Origin: Hygrophila difformis
Lineage: Eukaryota > Streptophyta > Magnoliopsida > Lamiales > Acanthaceae
Direction of reading: 5' to 3'
Assembly (NCBI GenBank): GCA_030278955.1
Contig: JAOANR010000002.1
Span: forward strand, 24,848,057 to 24,912,056
DNA length: 64,000 nucleotides
Part shown: piece by piece, positions 44,107-54,370 of the stretch
Numbering within the stretch: position 1 is the first letter of the stretch
Layout: each line of letters opens with the position of its first letter
Notes under the pieces: model-generated
Told to the model about the DNA's origin: nothing
What the model saw: only the letters and a program-made list of their open reading frames with translations
Databases searched by the model: none
Program-made: the position numbers and the translations under genes

Positions 44107-45150
44107 CTAGAGGTTCACCAGATCCATTCTCCTTTCGATCGCCTCCTCCGGCGTTCGACATCCCCTAGCCATGTGACCAAACTTGCCGCACTTATAGCAG
44201 GCTCCAGGCTTCGGGCACCGACGCACCAGATGCGGTCGATTGCACCGCGGGCATTTTGGTATGAGTGCACCACAGTTATCATTCCCTCTAGTCCCATCGA
44301 ATCTAGCTTGGTCATCGCCCCTCCTAAAGTTATTATTCTTGTTCTTATTACGATTCTTCTTCTCAAATCCTTGCGAGTTTTTGCTCGATTCGTCATTGTC
44401 CTTTCGCTTTAATTGTTGGACACGAGCGACTGTTACTGCCCGGTCATATACCGCCTGCAAAGTCGTGCATTGTCCTCCCACCAATATCTCTCGAATATTA
44501 AGATTCAAACCCATCTCGAACTTCTGCGCCTTGTCGAAGTCAGTTGGCACCATTGCAGGAGCAAATCTAATCAGCTCCTTAAACTTGGCATAGTACTCTT
44601 GTACCGTTTGCCCACCTTGTTTTAAATGGACGAATTCTTCATACTTTGCGGCCTTAATGCTCATTGGGTAAAACCTTTCCCTCAAGACCTCCTTAAATTC
44701 TTCCCATAGGAAGGCTTTAGTTAAATTTCCTTGGAGGTTATGCCACCATTCATCTGCCTCTCCGCCAAGATAGTAGGTCGCCACTTGGACCTTCTCGTCC
44801 TCGGGACATTTGACAGCGCTAAGGAGCTTATCAAATGTGCGGATCCAATCTTCCAGTTTGGCCGGATCTTCTTGGCCATCATAGTGGGTTGGCTGGTAAG
44901 GGTTCACTAACGCTAGGTAATTGAGTCGGGCTGCCGGCGGTGGTACACCCACTGGTGTCCTTCGTACCTCAGCGTTTCCCAAAGCTATGAGGACTTCTTC
45001 CATAGTTCTTAGGCGTTCGTCCAAATTATTGGAAATAGGAGGCGCTTGCCTTCCTACGTTATGAGCAATCTTGGTATTGTTGGGTGCGTTGGGGATGTCA
45101 GCGTTGGTGTTGTTTGGGATTTGCTTCCTCGATTTTCCCTTAGGTGCCAT
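44107..45150 (-). CDS. Intact Gag of element B (347 aa)
   Basis: Starts at the ATG of MAPKGKSRKQIPN (45150), the only large ORF of B. Capsid core (retrotransposon gag type) at about residues 85-220: YDGQEDPAKLEDWIRTFDKL, WWHNLQGNLTKAFLWEEFKE, FVHLKQGGQTVQEYYAKF. Basic linker KKNRNKNKNNNFRRG, then two CCHC knuckles near the end, CPRCNRPHLVRRC and CYKCGKFGHMARGC. It ends RRMDLVNL, exactly where protease would begin in an autonomous Tekay element, followed by only about 100 bp to the PPT. No stops or frameshifts. Likely packages its own RNA but depends on another element's Pol. Confidence 0.9.
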   Translation of the reverse strand: MAPKGKSRKQIPNNTNADIPNAPNNTKIAHNVGRQAPPISNNLDERLRTMEEVLIALGNAEVRRTPVGVPPPAARLNYLALVNPYQPTHYDGQEDPAKLEDWIRTFDKLLSAVKCPEDEKVQVATYYLGGEADEWWHNLQGNLTKAFLWEEFKEVLRERFYPMSIKAAKYEEFVHLKQGGQTVQEYYAKFKELIRFAPAMVPTDFDKAQKFEMGLNLNIREILVGGQCTTLQAVYDRAVTVARVQQLKRKDNDESSKNSQGFEKKNRNKNKNNNFRRGDDQARFDGTRGNDNCGALIPKCPRCNRPHLVRRCPKPGACYKCGKFGHMARGCRTPEEAIERRMDLVNL

Positions 45151-45634
45151 TTTCTGTTATCAACGCACGTGAAGATGAGTTTCTAATCTAAGGCAAGTTA
45201 GCGTCCAAGAAAACCTATAAGATAGGGTTGGCAAGAGGAGATAATGTATGGGCACGCCAAGCTTAGGTGATCAAGTTCCAGGACTAATGCAAAATTAGTC
45301 TTAAGCAAACGCTCCTAAGTCAAGGTCATGTCGAATTCTAAGATAATAGTAATATTTAATACTGATAATTCACATAAAAAAATAGCGCAAATATTCGTGG
45401 ATGTATGCAATGCAATGCAATGTTATCCCAACCCCGAAAAATTATTTTATGCGTTCATCTAAACTTGTCCGAATAATTTATATATATTTTCCCATGGGTT
45501 TTTTTTTTTAAAATAAGACTTGAACCATGGAAATAATACTTTGAAATTTTAAAATAATAATAATAGTAGTTAAAAATTTCTTTGGGCCCCTATATTGGGC
45601 TAAAAATAAAAATAATATTTTTAAAATATTTCCG
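45151..45634 (-). other. Leader of B between PBS and gag
   Basis: About 480 bp, A/T-rich with a T-run at 45500 on the + strand, no ORF. The segment next to the PBS ('ccatggaa.taatacttt', 'taatagtagtt') resembles the corresponding leader of A (54240-54350), supporting common ancestry of A and B. Confidence 0.6.
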
Positions 45635-45647
45635 GGCTCTGATACCA
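45635..45647 (-). other. Primer binding site of B (tRNA-iMet type)
   Basis: In element sense TGGTATCAGAGCC, 3 bp from the LTR end. Confidence 0.88.
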
Positions 45648-45650
45648 CTT

Positions 45651-48600
45651 TGTAACACCCCGGATTTGATAACCCAGGCCGAGGTGTCACCGCCGCACCT
45701 CCCTAGCAAGACACAGTTTCTCCGAGCTTGCTAAAGAGATGCAAGGCTATAAGTGTTGGAAAAAGTTTTAAAAGCAAGTCCGGAATTACTTAAAAATAAT
45801 AATGTAATATCATCCATACATGATTAAAATAATAAGTTGCAGCGGAAATTTAAATATGGGCCGACATGGCCAAAACGCAGTGGGTAATTTAAGCCTAACA
45901 ACATACAACATTCACAATTATCAATTTAAATTCCCGAGCCCCCAATATGCGTGCATGCTCATGCCATTTCTTCTTACTCTGTAAAAGAAAAATAAAACAA
46001 CGGTTTCATCAGTATATAAAATACTGAGTAAGTTAATTCTTAACATAACAATAATGGGTTTTAAAATGTAATTAATAAAAATTCTCCTTTTTACTCATGC
46101 ACCTTTTTATAATATAAAAATGTATTTTGGCAAAATTGATAGTAAGAATTTAACTGCATGATTCTAACGTAAGAGATGTACACAAATACTAAGTATATAA
46201 ACTTTTGGAAATTTAACAAAAGGAATTTACTATAAGTCAAAGGGTTTCATAATTTATGGGATAGATTATATGTTCTCGCATAGCTAATATTTCATTTTTC
46301 TACTTTTGTTTCCACTTGGGCACTTATGTCCACAAGTCTTACAAATCACCATTCGCTAGGGCTCTTATGTCCACAAGCCTCATGGTCGATATTTCACTAG
46401 GGCTCTTATGTCCTCTAGTCGTACGCTTGGCTCTTATGTCCACAAGCCTCAAATCAATAATTCACTAGGGCTCTTATGTCCGCTAGTCGTACGCTTGAGC
46501 CCTTATGTCCACAAGCCTCATAATTAGTGTTTCACTAGGGCTCTTATGTCCGCTAGTCGTACGCTTGGGCTCTTATGTCCACAAGCCACATAATCAAGAT
46601 TTCATAGTTCCCAATTCGATCATAAATCATAAAGTTTTCAAAATTGTTGAAAGTGTCGCAAGGACAGTTTTCCATGAATCTCAAGGTTTAGTAAGCGCAC
46701 ACGTTGCAAATTACGCCTTTTTCCTTTAAAAATTCATTACTCAGGCAAACGACCTGAAATTTTTACAGTGCACCAACGACACCCTAACGAACAACTTTTG
46801 TCTTTTAGGTTTCTCGAATTCGGGTAAGGAAACAAGTCAAATTCTACGATCTTTTTAAAAAGTATAATCTGCCACTTTCCGGTAACAGCGCATTGTTTTT
46901 AAAACATGTTTCCGACCTAGTAAACGAACTCCAAAAATTATGAAATTTTACAGGCATGTAAACGACACAAAAATGAACAAGTTCTATTAGAGGTATTTTG
47001 TGCGGAAACAATCCGGATCAGATCAGATCCGCGCATCAAGTTCGGATAAAAATCTGTCAAGTTTTCTTTTCAAAAACACAGGCTGTTCGGATCAATTTAA
47101 AGGTTCAAATGTTAACGAAAGTTCACGAAATTTTACGGGCATAATCTTGAGACAAGTATCTACAACTTTTATGTTCACATCAAAGATTGTTTTCGACCGA
47201 AGGTGAGAGAAAAATCCACATGAAGTCCGCATATGAAAGCTGTCAGGATTTTCGAAGGTATTTAAAAACGCAGAATCTTCTCGGTGAAATTTCGAGTATC
47301 AAAACTTAATGAAAATGCGTGAAATTTTACGGACACAATATTTAGACAGTTAGCTACAACTTTTGTTTTTACATAAAAGTTTAGTTTTGATGGGATCCAT
47401 TAGAAAAACGTCAAGGGAGTCGAACACGCAAAACTGCCACAGGTTGGGTTTTAAACGAAAACGCAGAATATACCAGATTCGATTTGACGGACCAAACATC
47501 GACGAAAATTTCTGAAAATTTAACACAGTATACTTTAAGTCCTTAGGAACAATTTTGTAGTTTTAAGTTTCTCCGTTTGAAAGCTCGAAAAGGGTCTAAT
47601 AATTGGATTTCAGAAACTGCGCATAGGGAGGGTGTTTGGGACAGATTTTCGTGTGTTGATTAAACCTTGCATTCCATTCGATTTTTAGGGCACCAAAACG
47701 GTTATGAGCAGAATCAACTTACAGTATCTAAGATCTAAATTCTTAGATTTCGTCGGGATGGTCTCCGGGGTCCGTGAATACGCCCAATCTACTCGTCTCT
47801 TTCTCTTCGGCTCCGATTTTGTGTTTACAAGCAAAAGCCCGTAAGTTAGGATGATGTTTATGATCTTTAAAAAGAATAGGAAATCTGATTCACATCTTAC
47901 CACTACTCCCAGGCCTGAGATCCTTGATCTACACACTCCCTTGATCGATTATGGTCGCCGGAAAGTCGTCGGAAGCGAAGAACTTGGTTTTTTGGTTTTT
48001 GGGAGAGATTTCGGATGAGGAGTGGCTTGAATTGACTGAGAATGGAGTGGGAGGCTGGTCAAATTCGACCTAATAGCCTTCCATTCGACTGAGATCGACT
48101 TACCATACTCGGGGTCGAAATTTTTGGCAAGAATCGTCCATCCCGCTCGATTTGCAGCAAACTGCTGCTTGGCGCGCTCCTGGCGCGTCCCCGCGCAGAG
48201 ACCGCGCGGCCCTGGCCTGGGCTGCGGCCTGGGCCGGGTCGTGCGATCCGTCGGGCCTTTTTCTCGTCTCTTTCAAACTTCTATCCTTCTACATTTTCGT
48301 GCTCGATTTTTCGGGTCGTTCTCGGGTTACGATTCCTTTCTTAAATTTATTTCGACTCCAATGAATTTCATATTCGAAATCTTGAATCCGTCGAGTTTGA
48401 ATCCGTCGGCTTGAATTCATCGTCTTTCGACTCTCGTGTAATTTATCTGATTAAATTATTCCCGACTTCACGGGTTTTTGGAATTAAAATTCTTTTCCTT
48501 CTTGAATTTAATTCCGATTCTTTTAACTTGATTCATGGAATTTCTTCGGGCTTCCTTTCCCTCTTTTATTCCATTTTGAATTTTTGGATTCTATCGGCGT

Positions 48601-48984
48601 TTCATTTCCGAGCAATAATTTGTTGTGATAAATTATTTTCTTCTTCTAAGAGATATTTCAACCTTGATCGGATTAAGAAATAAATTTGATTCCTTGAGCA
48701 CCGATAAAAATCCCGGGTATTACAGTCTACCCCCCTTAAGCATCAACTTCGTCCTCGAAGTTGTGTTTCGGCTTTTATTATTTTATTATTTTGTGATATT
48801 GTGTTATTGAATTATTGTTTGATTGTTGATTGTTTGTTGTTTGATTATTGTTTGACTGAACCCAGAATTGAAATTTCCAAGTTGCCTACGTACCCTGTGA
48901 AGGGATCAAGTCATTACGTAGTTCAAAACAATTCGAATTTGTTTATTTTATTGATTTGGAATGCATAATATTCGGGTGGTTACA
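45651..48984 (-). repeat. 5' LTR of B
   Basis: 3334 bp, near-identical to 40659-44004, lacking a 12-bp GCCGCCGGAAA-type unit. Followed on the + strand by the TSD GCTAA and pol of element A. Confidence 0.9.
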
Positions 48985-50920
48985 GCTAAATTCCCGACTC
49001 GTTCTAGAATCTCATAAGGTCCTATGTATCGATGACTCAACTTTCCTCGTTTGCCAAAGCGCATCACCCCCTTCATGGGTGATATCTTTAGTATGACCCT
49101 ATGTCCCACTTGAAATTCTAGGTCTCGTCGTCTCACGTCTGCGTAACTCTTCTGTCGGTCTTCTGTGGCTTTCATTTTTCCTTGAATCATTTTGATTTGT
49201 TGAGCCATGTCTTCGATAAGTTGTGGTCCCACTACCACCGACTTATCGTTTTCTTCCCAGCTCAACGGGCTTCGGCACTTTCGTCCATACAACGCCTCGA
49301 AAGGTGCCATGCCAATGCTAGCATGGTAGCTATTATTATAAGAGAATTCGATTAAGGGTAAACGGGATTCCCAATTTCCCTTAAATTCCAACACGCATGC
49401 TCTCAGCATGTCTTCTAGTGTTTGGATTGTTCTCTCGGTTTGACCATCCGTCATCGGGTGGAATGCGGTGCTCATTTTGATTTGAGTACCGAGAGCTTTT
49501 TGTAACTCTGTCCAAAAGTGAGAGACAAATCTACTGTCTCTGTCGGAAATGATGTCATGTGGTACTCCATGTCGTCGTACCACATTATCAACGTAGGCTC
49601 GGGCCAATTGGTCCATAGGCCACGTGTCCTTCATCGGGATAAATATGGCTGTCTTCGTTAGCCTATCCACAATCACCCAAATCTTATTCATGCCTTTAGG
49701 TGATCGGGGTAATCCCGAGACAAAGTCCATCGAGATGCTATCCCACTTCCAACTTGGAATCTCTAGTGGTTGCATCAGTCCTAAGGGTTTATGTCGCACT
49801 GCCTTAACCTTTTGGCAGGTGAGACATTTCGCCACGAAGTCTGCCACTTCCTTCTTCATTTCCGGCCACCAATAGATCTTCTTTAGATCTTTGTAAAGCT
49901 TGTCACTTCCGGGATGTACTGAATATGGCGTGTTGTGCCCTTCTTCCATCAACTTCCGCTTCAACTCGGCACATTTTTGAGGCACACACCATCTCCCTTT
50001 GAAACGAATGCTTCCATCCTCGTGGACAGCAAATCCTATTGCCTTTCCTTCGGCAATATACCCCTTTATCTTTTCGAGTTTCGCGTCGCCCGGTTGGGCG
50101 AGCTTAATCTCGTCCAATATTGGAGTTTCTACGACCATGGCGTTGATCGTTTCACCCACTGTGCCCGGATGCACAAGTTCCAACTCCAATCTTGCCAACT
50201 CCATGTACAATGCCGGCGGAATTACCAACGAGTTCGTCACGTGTTGGGTTTTCCGACTTAGGGCATCGGCTACCACATTCGCCTTCCCCTCGTAGTAGGC
50301 TATCTCTAAATTGTAGTCTTTAATAAGTTCCAACCACCTTCGCTGTCTCAAATTCAACTCCTTCCGAGTGAATATATACTTCAAGCTCTTGTGGTCGGTG
50401 AACATTCGACACTTCCGCCCATAAAGATAATGTCTCCATATCTTTAGAGCGAAAACGACCGCTGCCAACTCCAGGTCGTGTGTCGGATAATTTTCCTCAT
50501 GAGGTTTTAGCTGGCGTGATGCATACGCTATGACTCTTGAGTCTTGCATCAAGACACAACCTAAACCTTCCTTCGAAGCATCGCTATAAACTTCGAAGTC
50601 ACCATTCTCTGATGGTAGTGTCAATACGGGTGTGGTTGTGAGTCGTTTCTTCAGTTCTTGAAACGCTGTCTCACAAGCCTCTGTCCACCCGTATTTTACT
50701 CCCTTCTTCAGTAGCTGGGTCAAAGGTCGTGCGATTTTCGAAAAATCCATCACGAACCGTCTATAGTACCCGGCTAATCCAAGGAAACTCCTTATCTCAG
50801 TTTGGCTCTTTGGAGTTGCCCATTCAGTTACGGCAGAGACTTTTGCCGGATCCACTGAAACTCCATCAGCGGATACTATATGTCCTAGAAATGCTACCTC
50901 CTTCAATCGTATTTGAACAA
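48985..50920 (-). pseudogene. Element A pol fragment: RT thumb, RNase H, integrase
   Basis: In element sense homology starts abruptly at [16 protein letters not shown] (RT connection/thumb); fingers, palm and the catalytic DD are missing. RNase H follows ([34 protein letters not shown]), then the integrase zinc region (CLTCQKVK) and catalytic segments [17 protein letters not shown] and TDGQTERT, then [17 protein letters not shown]. The frame is uninterrupted until the B insertion at 48985; the open frame then reads through a few codons into B's LTR (stop near 48948). The upstream extension of the frame to 51149 is not pol sequence. Confidence 0.9.
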
Positions 50921-51774
50921 CTGGCCGAATAGTTGATCGCGTAAGCAATAGAAGGTAGGGAAAATAAATAAAAGAAATAAAAAAAAACATTTTTCGTGGC
51001 CCACGCGGCAGCGCGAGGTGACCACGCGGACCACAGCTGTTTGAAAAAAAAGGGCTCGCGCGGAGCGCGAGCCATTCCGCCCCATTTCCACTTCCGAGGC
51101 TTCTTCTAGTTTGCTCCCAAATTCGTCTCTCATCCCCCAATTCTCCCATTCCCGGCTTCGATTTTTCATTGCAAGTTATGTGTCTACTACTTCTACTTGT
51201 CCATTTCAGATTTTATGCCTTGTTTAGCTATAATCTTTGGGTGAATTTCGAAATTAGGGTTTAGGGACAAGAATTGGGGATTTGTTGTTTTTAGACTTAA
51301 TTTGTGCAATTAGCGAGTTTATGCGATACTTGGTGTTATTTTTGTTGATTAGGAAGTATTTGTGCAACAATGTATACCTAGTTTGGGGAAGTTTTTACTA
51401 GATTCCATGCTTTAGGGAGAAGATGAATTTCCCGATTTGTATTGGTAATGCGGGCATGAGAATGAGTTCGTTGTTGTTGTTTTGTGCCCTACTATGATGA
51501 TGAGCGATTGCCTAAGCAATTGTGTCGATTTGGGGATGCTTCCCATGTGTTTACAAGTAAACTTTGAATTTGAGTTATTGCGCACACAACGTGTTTGACT
51601 AAATGCCCCAAAGAGTTTTGGGATTTGTTTGGACATATACTTTGTTTGGTTATCCTCTTGGATCGCTCATGTTAGAGCCTACACTTCATGTTCTTGCGTT
51701 TTTCTGCCCTATACTTGGTGTAATCGTTGTGTAGGATTTATCCTTATATTTGGTATTGGTTGGGTATCTGCAGG
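50921..51774 (+). other. Upstream region of the antisense gene in A, with GC-rich box
   Basis: Begins at the breakpoint of A's RT. 51000-51075 holds CpG-rich inverted repeats (for example GGCTCGCGCGGAGCGCGAGCC, quoted as 51053-51073 positions, a perfect-looking palindrome) similar in type to the CGCGCGG boxes of the Tekay LTRs here. From 51175 the sequence is T/AT-rich and looks intron-like on the + strand, ending in TTGGGTATCTGCAG at 51774, a plausible 3' splice site just before the first ATG of the downstream gene. No coding content recognised. Confidence 0.5.
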
Positions 51775-53104
51775 ATGCTGCTCTTCTTGTGGGTTGTCTG
51801 GGCGTCTCTCATGGTTCTTCCGGGGGCCAAGAGACGAGCCACTCGGCGTGATGCAGCTGGCCCTAGTACTGCTGCTCCGGTGATGCCGGATACTGATGAC
51901 AGTGAGTTCGAGGAGGACGAGGAGCAGCGGGGCCCTAAACTCAGGGGTCTTGCCGACGAGGTGCGTCCCCATCGACACGATAGACATCGGTTTGCGACGA
52001 TGGCCTCTCAGGAGTTCTATTTCGACGAGCTTCGTCGGAACTGGGCTTATGTCCCGGAGAGAGGCATGGATCCTCGTCATATGGACGATGACAGGGTTAG
52101 TCCAGTTTTGGACCTTCTTCAGTGGACTGGACTCGCGCGCCATCCCGAGGCATCGCTTCCGGTTATTTAGCTATGGAGGTCATAGCCAACATTGGCGGTC
52201 TTGGGAGAAAAACGACTTGTCTCGAGTCTGGGTTCGGGGTTGCCATCTAGATTTCAGTGCTCGGGCGATCAACGTCTACTTCGGCCTTCCTGACGACGGC
52301 GTATTCCGGCCACAGCCTGAGGGTCGTATACCCCCGCCTACGTGGGGCATTTTGTGCACTGAGGTGGGACCTCGGCTCGAGCATGACCACAAGCTGCGAT
52401 TGACGACGATGGACTCTCCGTGGCGCGAGCTTGCTCAGATATGGTTAGGCCGTGTCCGGCCGATTACCCGGAGCCATATCGTTATAGACCACATCTATGA
52501 GACCATTTGTTTTATCGCCCGAGGTGGTAGGGTGAATGTTGGGGCTTGTATCGCAGACAACCTGAGGGGTATGCGCCGGGGTCGAGGGAGTAGGGTGATT
52601 ACCCATGTTCACCTTATTTGTGGTATGTGTGCGGCTCAGGGGATCCGTACGTCACCAAAGACGGATCCTTACGAGCTAGCCGCTGGCGGCTACTACCGTA
52701 TCCCTACCTACGCCGCTCGACGCAGCGCTCTACGACGTGGGGATCCTCCGGCTGTCCTTCGCCCGGAGCCCAATGGTGATGGTTTGATTCTGGTTGTCCC
52801 TCCTGAGCAGCCACCTCCACCTCCCGTGGTTCCCCAGCAGGACCCGGAGGTGCCGCAGATACTTCAGATGATGCAGGGTATGCAGCTTAGTATGGATGCT
52901 GGGTTTGCTCGTACGGACGCTGGGTTTGCAGCCGGGCAGGCTCGTTATGACGCTTTAGATGCCAGGATGGATCTATACCAGGCTCGCATGGATACGATCA
53001 CCATGATGCAGCTGGAGCAGCAGGCCACCATGACCGACATGTATGCCTACATGCGTCAGATGGACGAGTATATGCGTCGTCGGTTCCTGCCTCCCGACCA
53101 GTGA
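51775..53104 (+). pseudogene. Antisense gene in A resembling 'putative plant transposon protein' (frameshifted)
   Basis: Runs opposite to element A. Start at ATG 51775 or more likely 51811 (MVLPGAKRRATRRDAAG). Acidic/basic N-terminus (DTDDSEFEEDEEQ), then FYFDELRRNWAYVPERGMD; the frame stops at 52168-52170 while homology-like sequence continues in the next frame (VWVRGCHLDFSARAINVYFGLPDD, WRELAQIWLGRVRPITRSHIV, FIARGGRVNVGACIADNLRG, VHLICGMCAAQGI). So there is one frameshift near 52160. The pattern matches, from memory, the Pfam 'putative plant transposon protein' family (Transposase_32) often found as an extra ORF in plant LTR retrotransposons. The C-terminus is Met/Gln-rich, with two repeats of DAGFA and a predicted coiled coil. 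Stop at 53102-53104. Function unknown. Confidence 0.6.
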
Positions 53105-53428
53105 TCCTTCATTTCTGCGTCTCCATTAAGGTTTGCAGTGGTAGTGTTTTTATTTGGTTGTTTTCTTAAGGGACTGTATAAGGATGATCTTGCTGATTAT
53201 GTTTAGTGGTTTATGTTTCCGTTGTATCCTTGCTTCTTCTCTGATTCGACTGTTATCGTTCAGAGAAAATGTGGTGGAACTATTCCGGTTCGTCTCCCTT
53301 TTTTTTTTCGATAGTTTAGGGCTGAAGGATTTCAAAAAAAAAAATCAACTTGCATCTTATTCCTTTAAAAGAAATTTAATACAAGTAATAGGATGCGCAA
53401 AATAAATGTACTATCTAAGACAAAGTAT
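53105..53428. other. Gap between two convergent ORFs in A
   Basis: Non-coding, T-rich on the + strand up to 53310, with poly-T (53300) and poly-A (53332) runs; probably the 3' ends of both transcripts. No polyadenylation signal assigned with confidence. Confidence 0.4.
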
Positions 53429-53537
53429 CTATAGGATCTCGGCGTCCTCTGGCAGAGTAGTGGGGTCTTCCATTGGATCGTCCTCATCAGAGACTTGGCC
53501 GGTGCCCAAGGGTCCATGAAACACTGGGGATGGTGGA

Positions 53538-54029
53538 TCAACGGCTTCCGAAAACTGGTTCCGGTGACTCCTCCAGATGGCTCTCCACGGGGCTCGGGTT
53601 TGGCGACGGGCGGACCATGTGGGGCCAGAGTCCAAGGGTTCCGTAGCGTCCACGGATGAGGCCGGATGGGCTCTCTACTGGGGGTGTTGGGCTTCGTGGT
53701 CCCATCAAATGGTCTTCCACAGGGCTATATGGTACTACTATGTCAGTGAGGTCAAGCAGGTCCGTCCCTAGATCCTCGATCCTATCTATCATCGCATCGC
53801 CTCGTTCGGTAAGCTTTTGCAGTTGAGTTTCTAAGTCTTTTATGCGACCTTGATCAGCGGCTCTCAAGTTCAGGAAGTGCTGGAGGTCAGCTTCCCTTAG
53901 GTCCCCCATTTGGTGCAGATTTGCCTCCAAGTGAACTATACGATTTTTCATTTGTTGTATGGTTTGTTGGGAATCAAGGTGAACGTTCATCATTTTGATC
54001 ATCAATTGCATCATATCTTGACTAGCCAT
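53538..54029 (-). CDS. Hypothetical 163-aa coiled-coil protein at the gag position of A
   Basis: First sense ORF after the PBS of element A; starts at the ATG of MASQDMMQLMIKMMNV. Residues about 20-95 are rich in heptad-like patterns (QQTIQQMKNRIVHLEANL; GRIKDLETQLQKL), then a Pro/Ser-rich tail with SPVEDHL and SPVESHL repeats. No CCHC knuckle and no capsid core, so it is not a normal Gag. A second minus-strand frame (to 53429) with an acidic end (SDEDDPMEDPTTLPED) overlaps its 3' end and may be its original C-terminus after a frameshift. Convergent with the antisense gene at 51775-53104. Not recognised as any known family. Confidence 0.5.
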   Translation of the reverse strand: MASQDMMQLMIKMMNVHLDSQQTIQQMKNRIVHLEANLHQMGDLREADLQHFLNLRAADQGRIKDLETQLQKLTERGDAMIDRIEDLGTDLLDLTDIVVPYSPVEDHLMGPRSPTPPVESPSGLIRGRYGTLGLWPHMVRPSPNPSPVESHLEESPEPVFGSR

Positions 54030-54051
54030 CTAGCGCAAGCAAAAGATCTAA

Positions 54052-54170
54052 GTTAATATTCGCCAAGATTCTAGGTTAAAATTCGCCAAGATTCTAAGTT
54101 AAAATTCGCCAAGATTCTAAGTTGAAATTCGCCAAGATTCTAAGATGAAATTCGCCAAGATTCTAAGTTC
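54052..54170. repeat. 23-bp tandem repeats in leader of A
   Basis: Five units of 'aaattcgccaagattctaagttg' type (unit written in part: CGCCAAGATTCTAAGTT), last unit diverged. Lies between PBS and the first sense ORF. Confidence 0.85.
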
Positions 54171-54354
54171 TCTACATAAAAGAGATGCAATATGCAATTG
54201 CAAATGATGATTCCCCCCCAAAAAAATATTTATGCACTATATATAAATTTTTCCATGGGTTTTAAAAATAAAATTTTTTTCCATGGAATTAATACTTTAA
54301 AATGATAGTCAAAATATTAATAGTAGTTTAAAAATAATAGTTTAAAAATAGCCG

Positions 54355-54367
54355 GGCTCTGATACCA
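54355..54367 (-). other. Primer binding site of A (tRNA-iMet type)
   Basis: In element sense TGGTATCAGAGCC, 3 bp from the LTR end; it fixes the orientation of A as minus. Confidence 0.88.
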
Positions 54368-54370
54368 ACT

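Larger units (their letters stand above)
40659..48984 (-). mobile_element. Element B: TR-GAG-type non-autonomous retrotransposon with 3.3-kb LTRs
   Basis: LTRs 40659-44004 (3') and 45651-48984 (5'), TSD GCTAA at 40654-40658 and 48985-48989. The interior is only 1.65 kb and holds a primer binding site, an intact gag and a PPT, but no protease, RT, RNase H or integrase. This is the architecture named TR-GAG (terminal-repeat retrotransposon with GAG domain). The LTRs are related to those of A but longer, because B's LTR starts at a different PPT. LTR-LTR differences by eye are few tens at most, including a 12-bp indel at about 42968. Confidence 0.9.

Noticed and set aside
48948..51149. Taking the whole 733-codon minus-strand frame as one protein
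   Set aside because: Its first about 75 codons are upstream cargo sequence read on the opposite strand and its last dozen are LTR of B; only 48985-50920 is pol.
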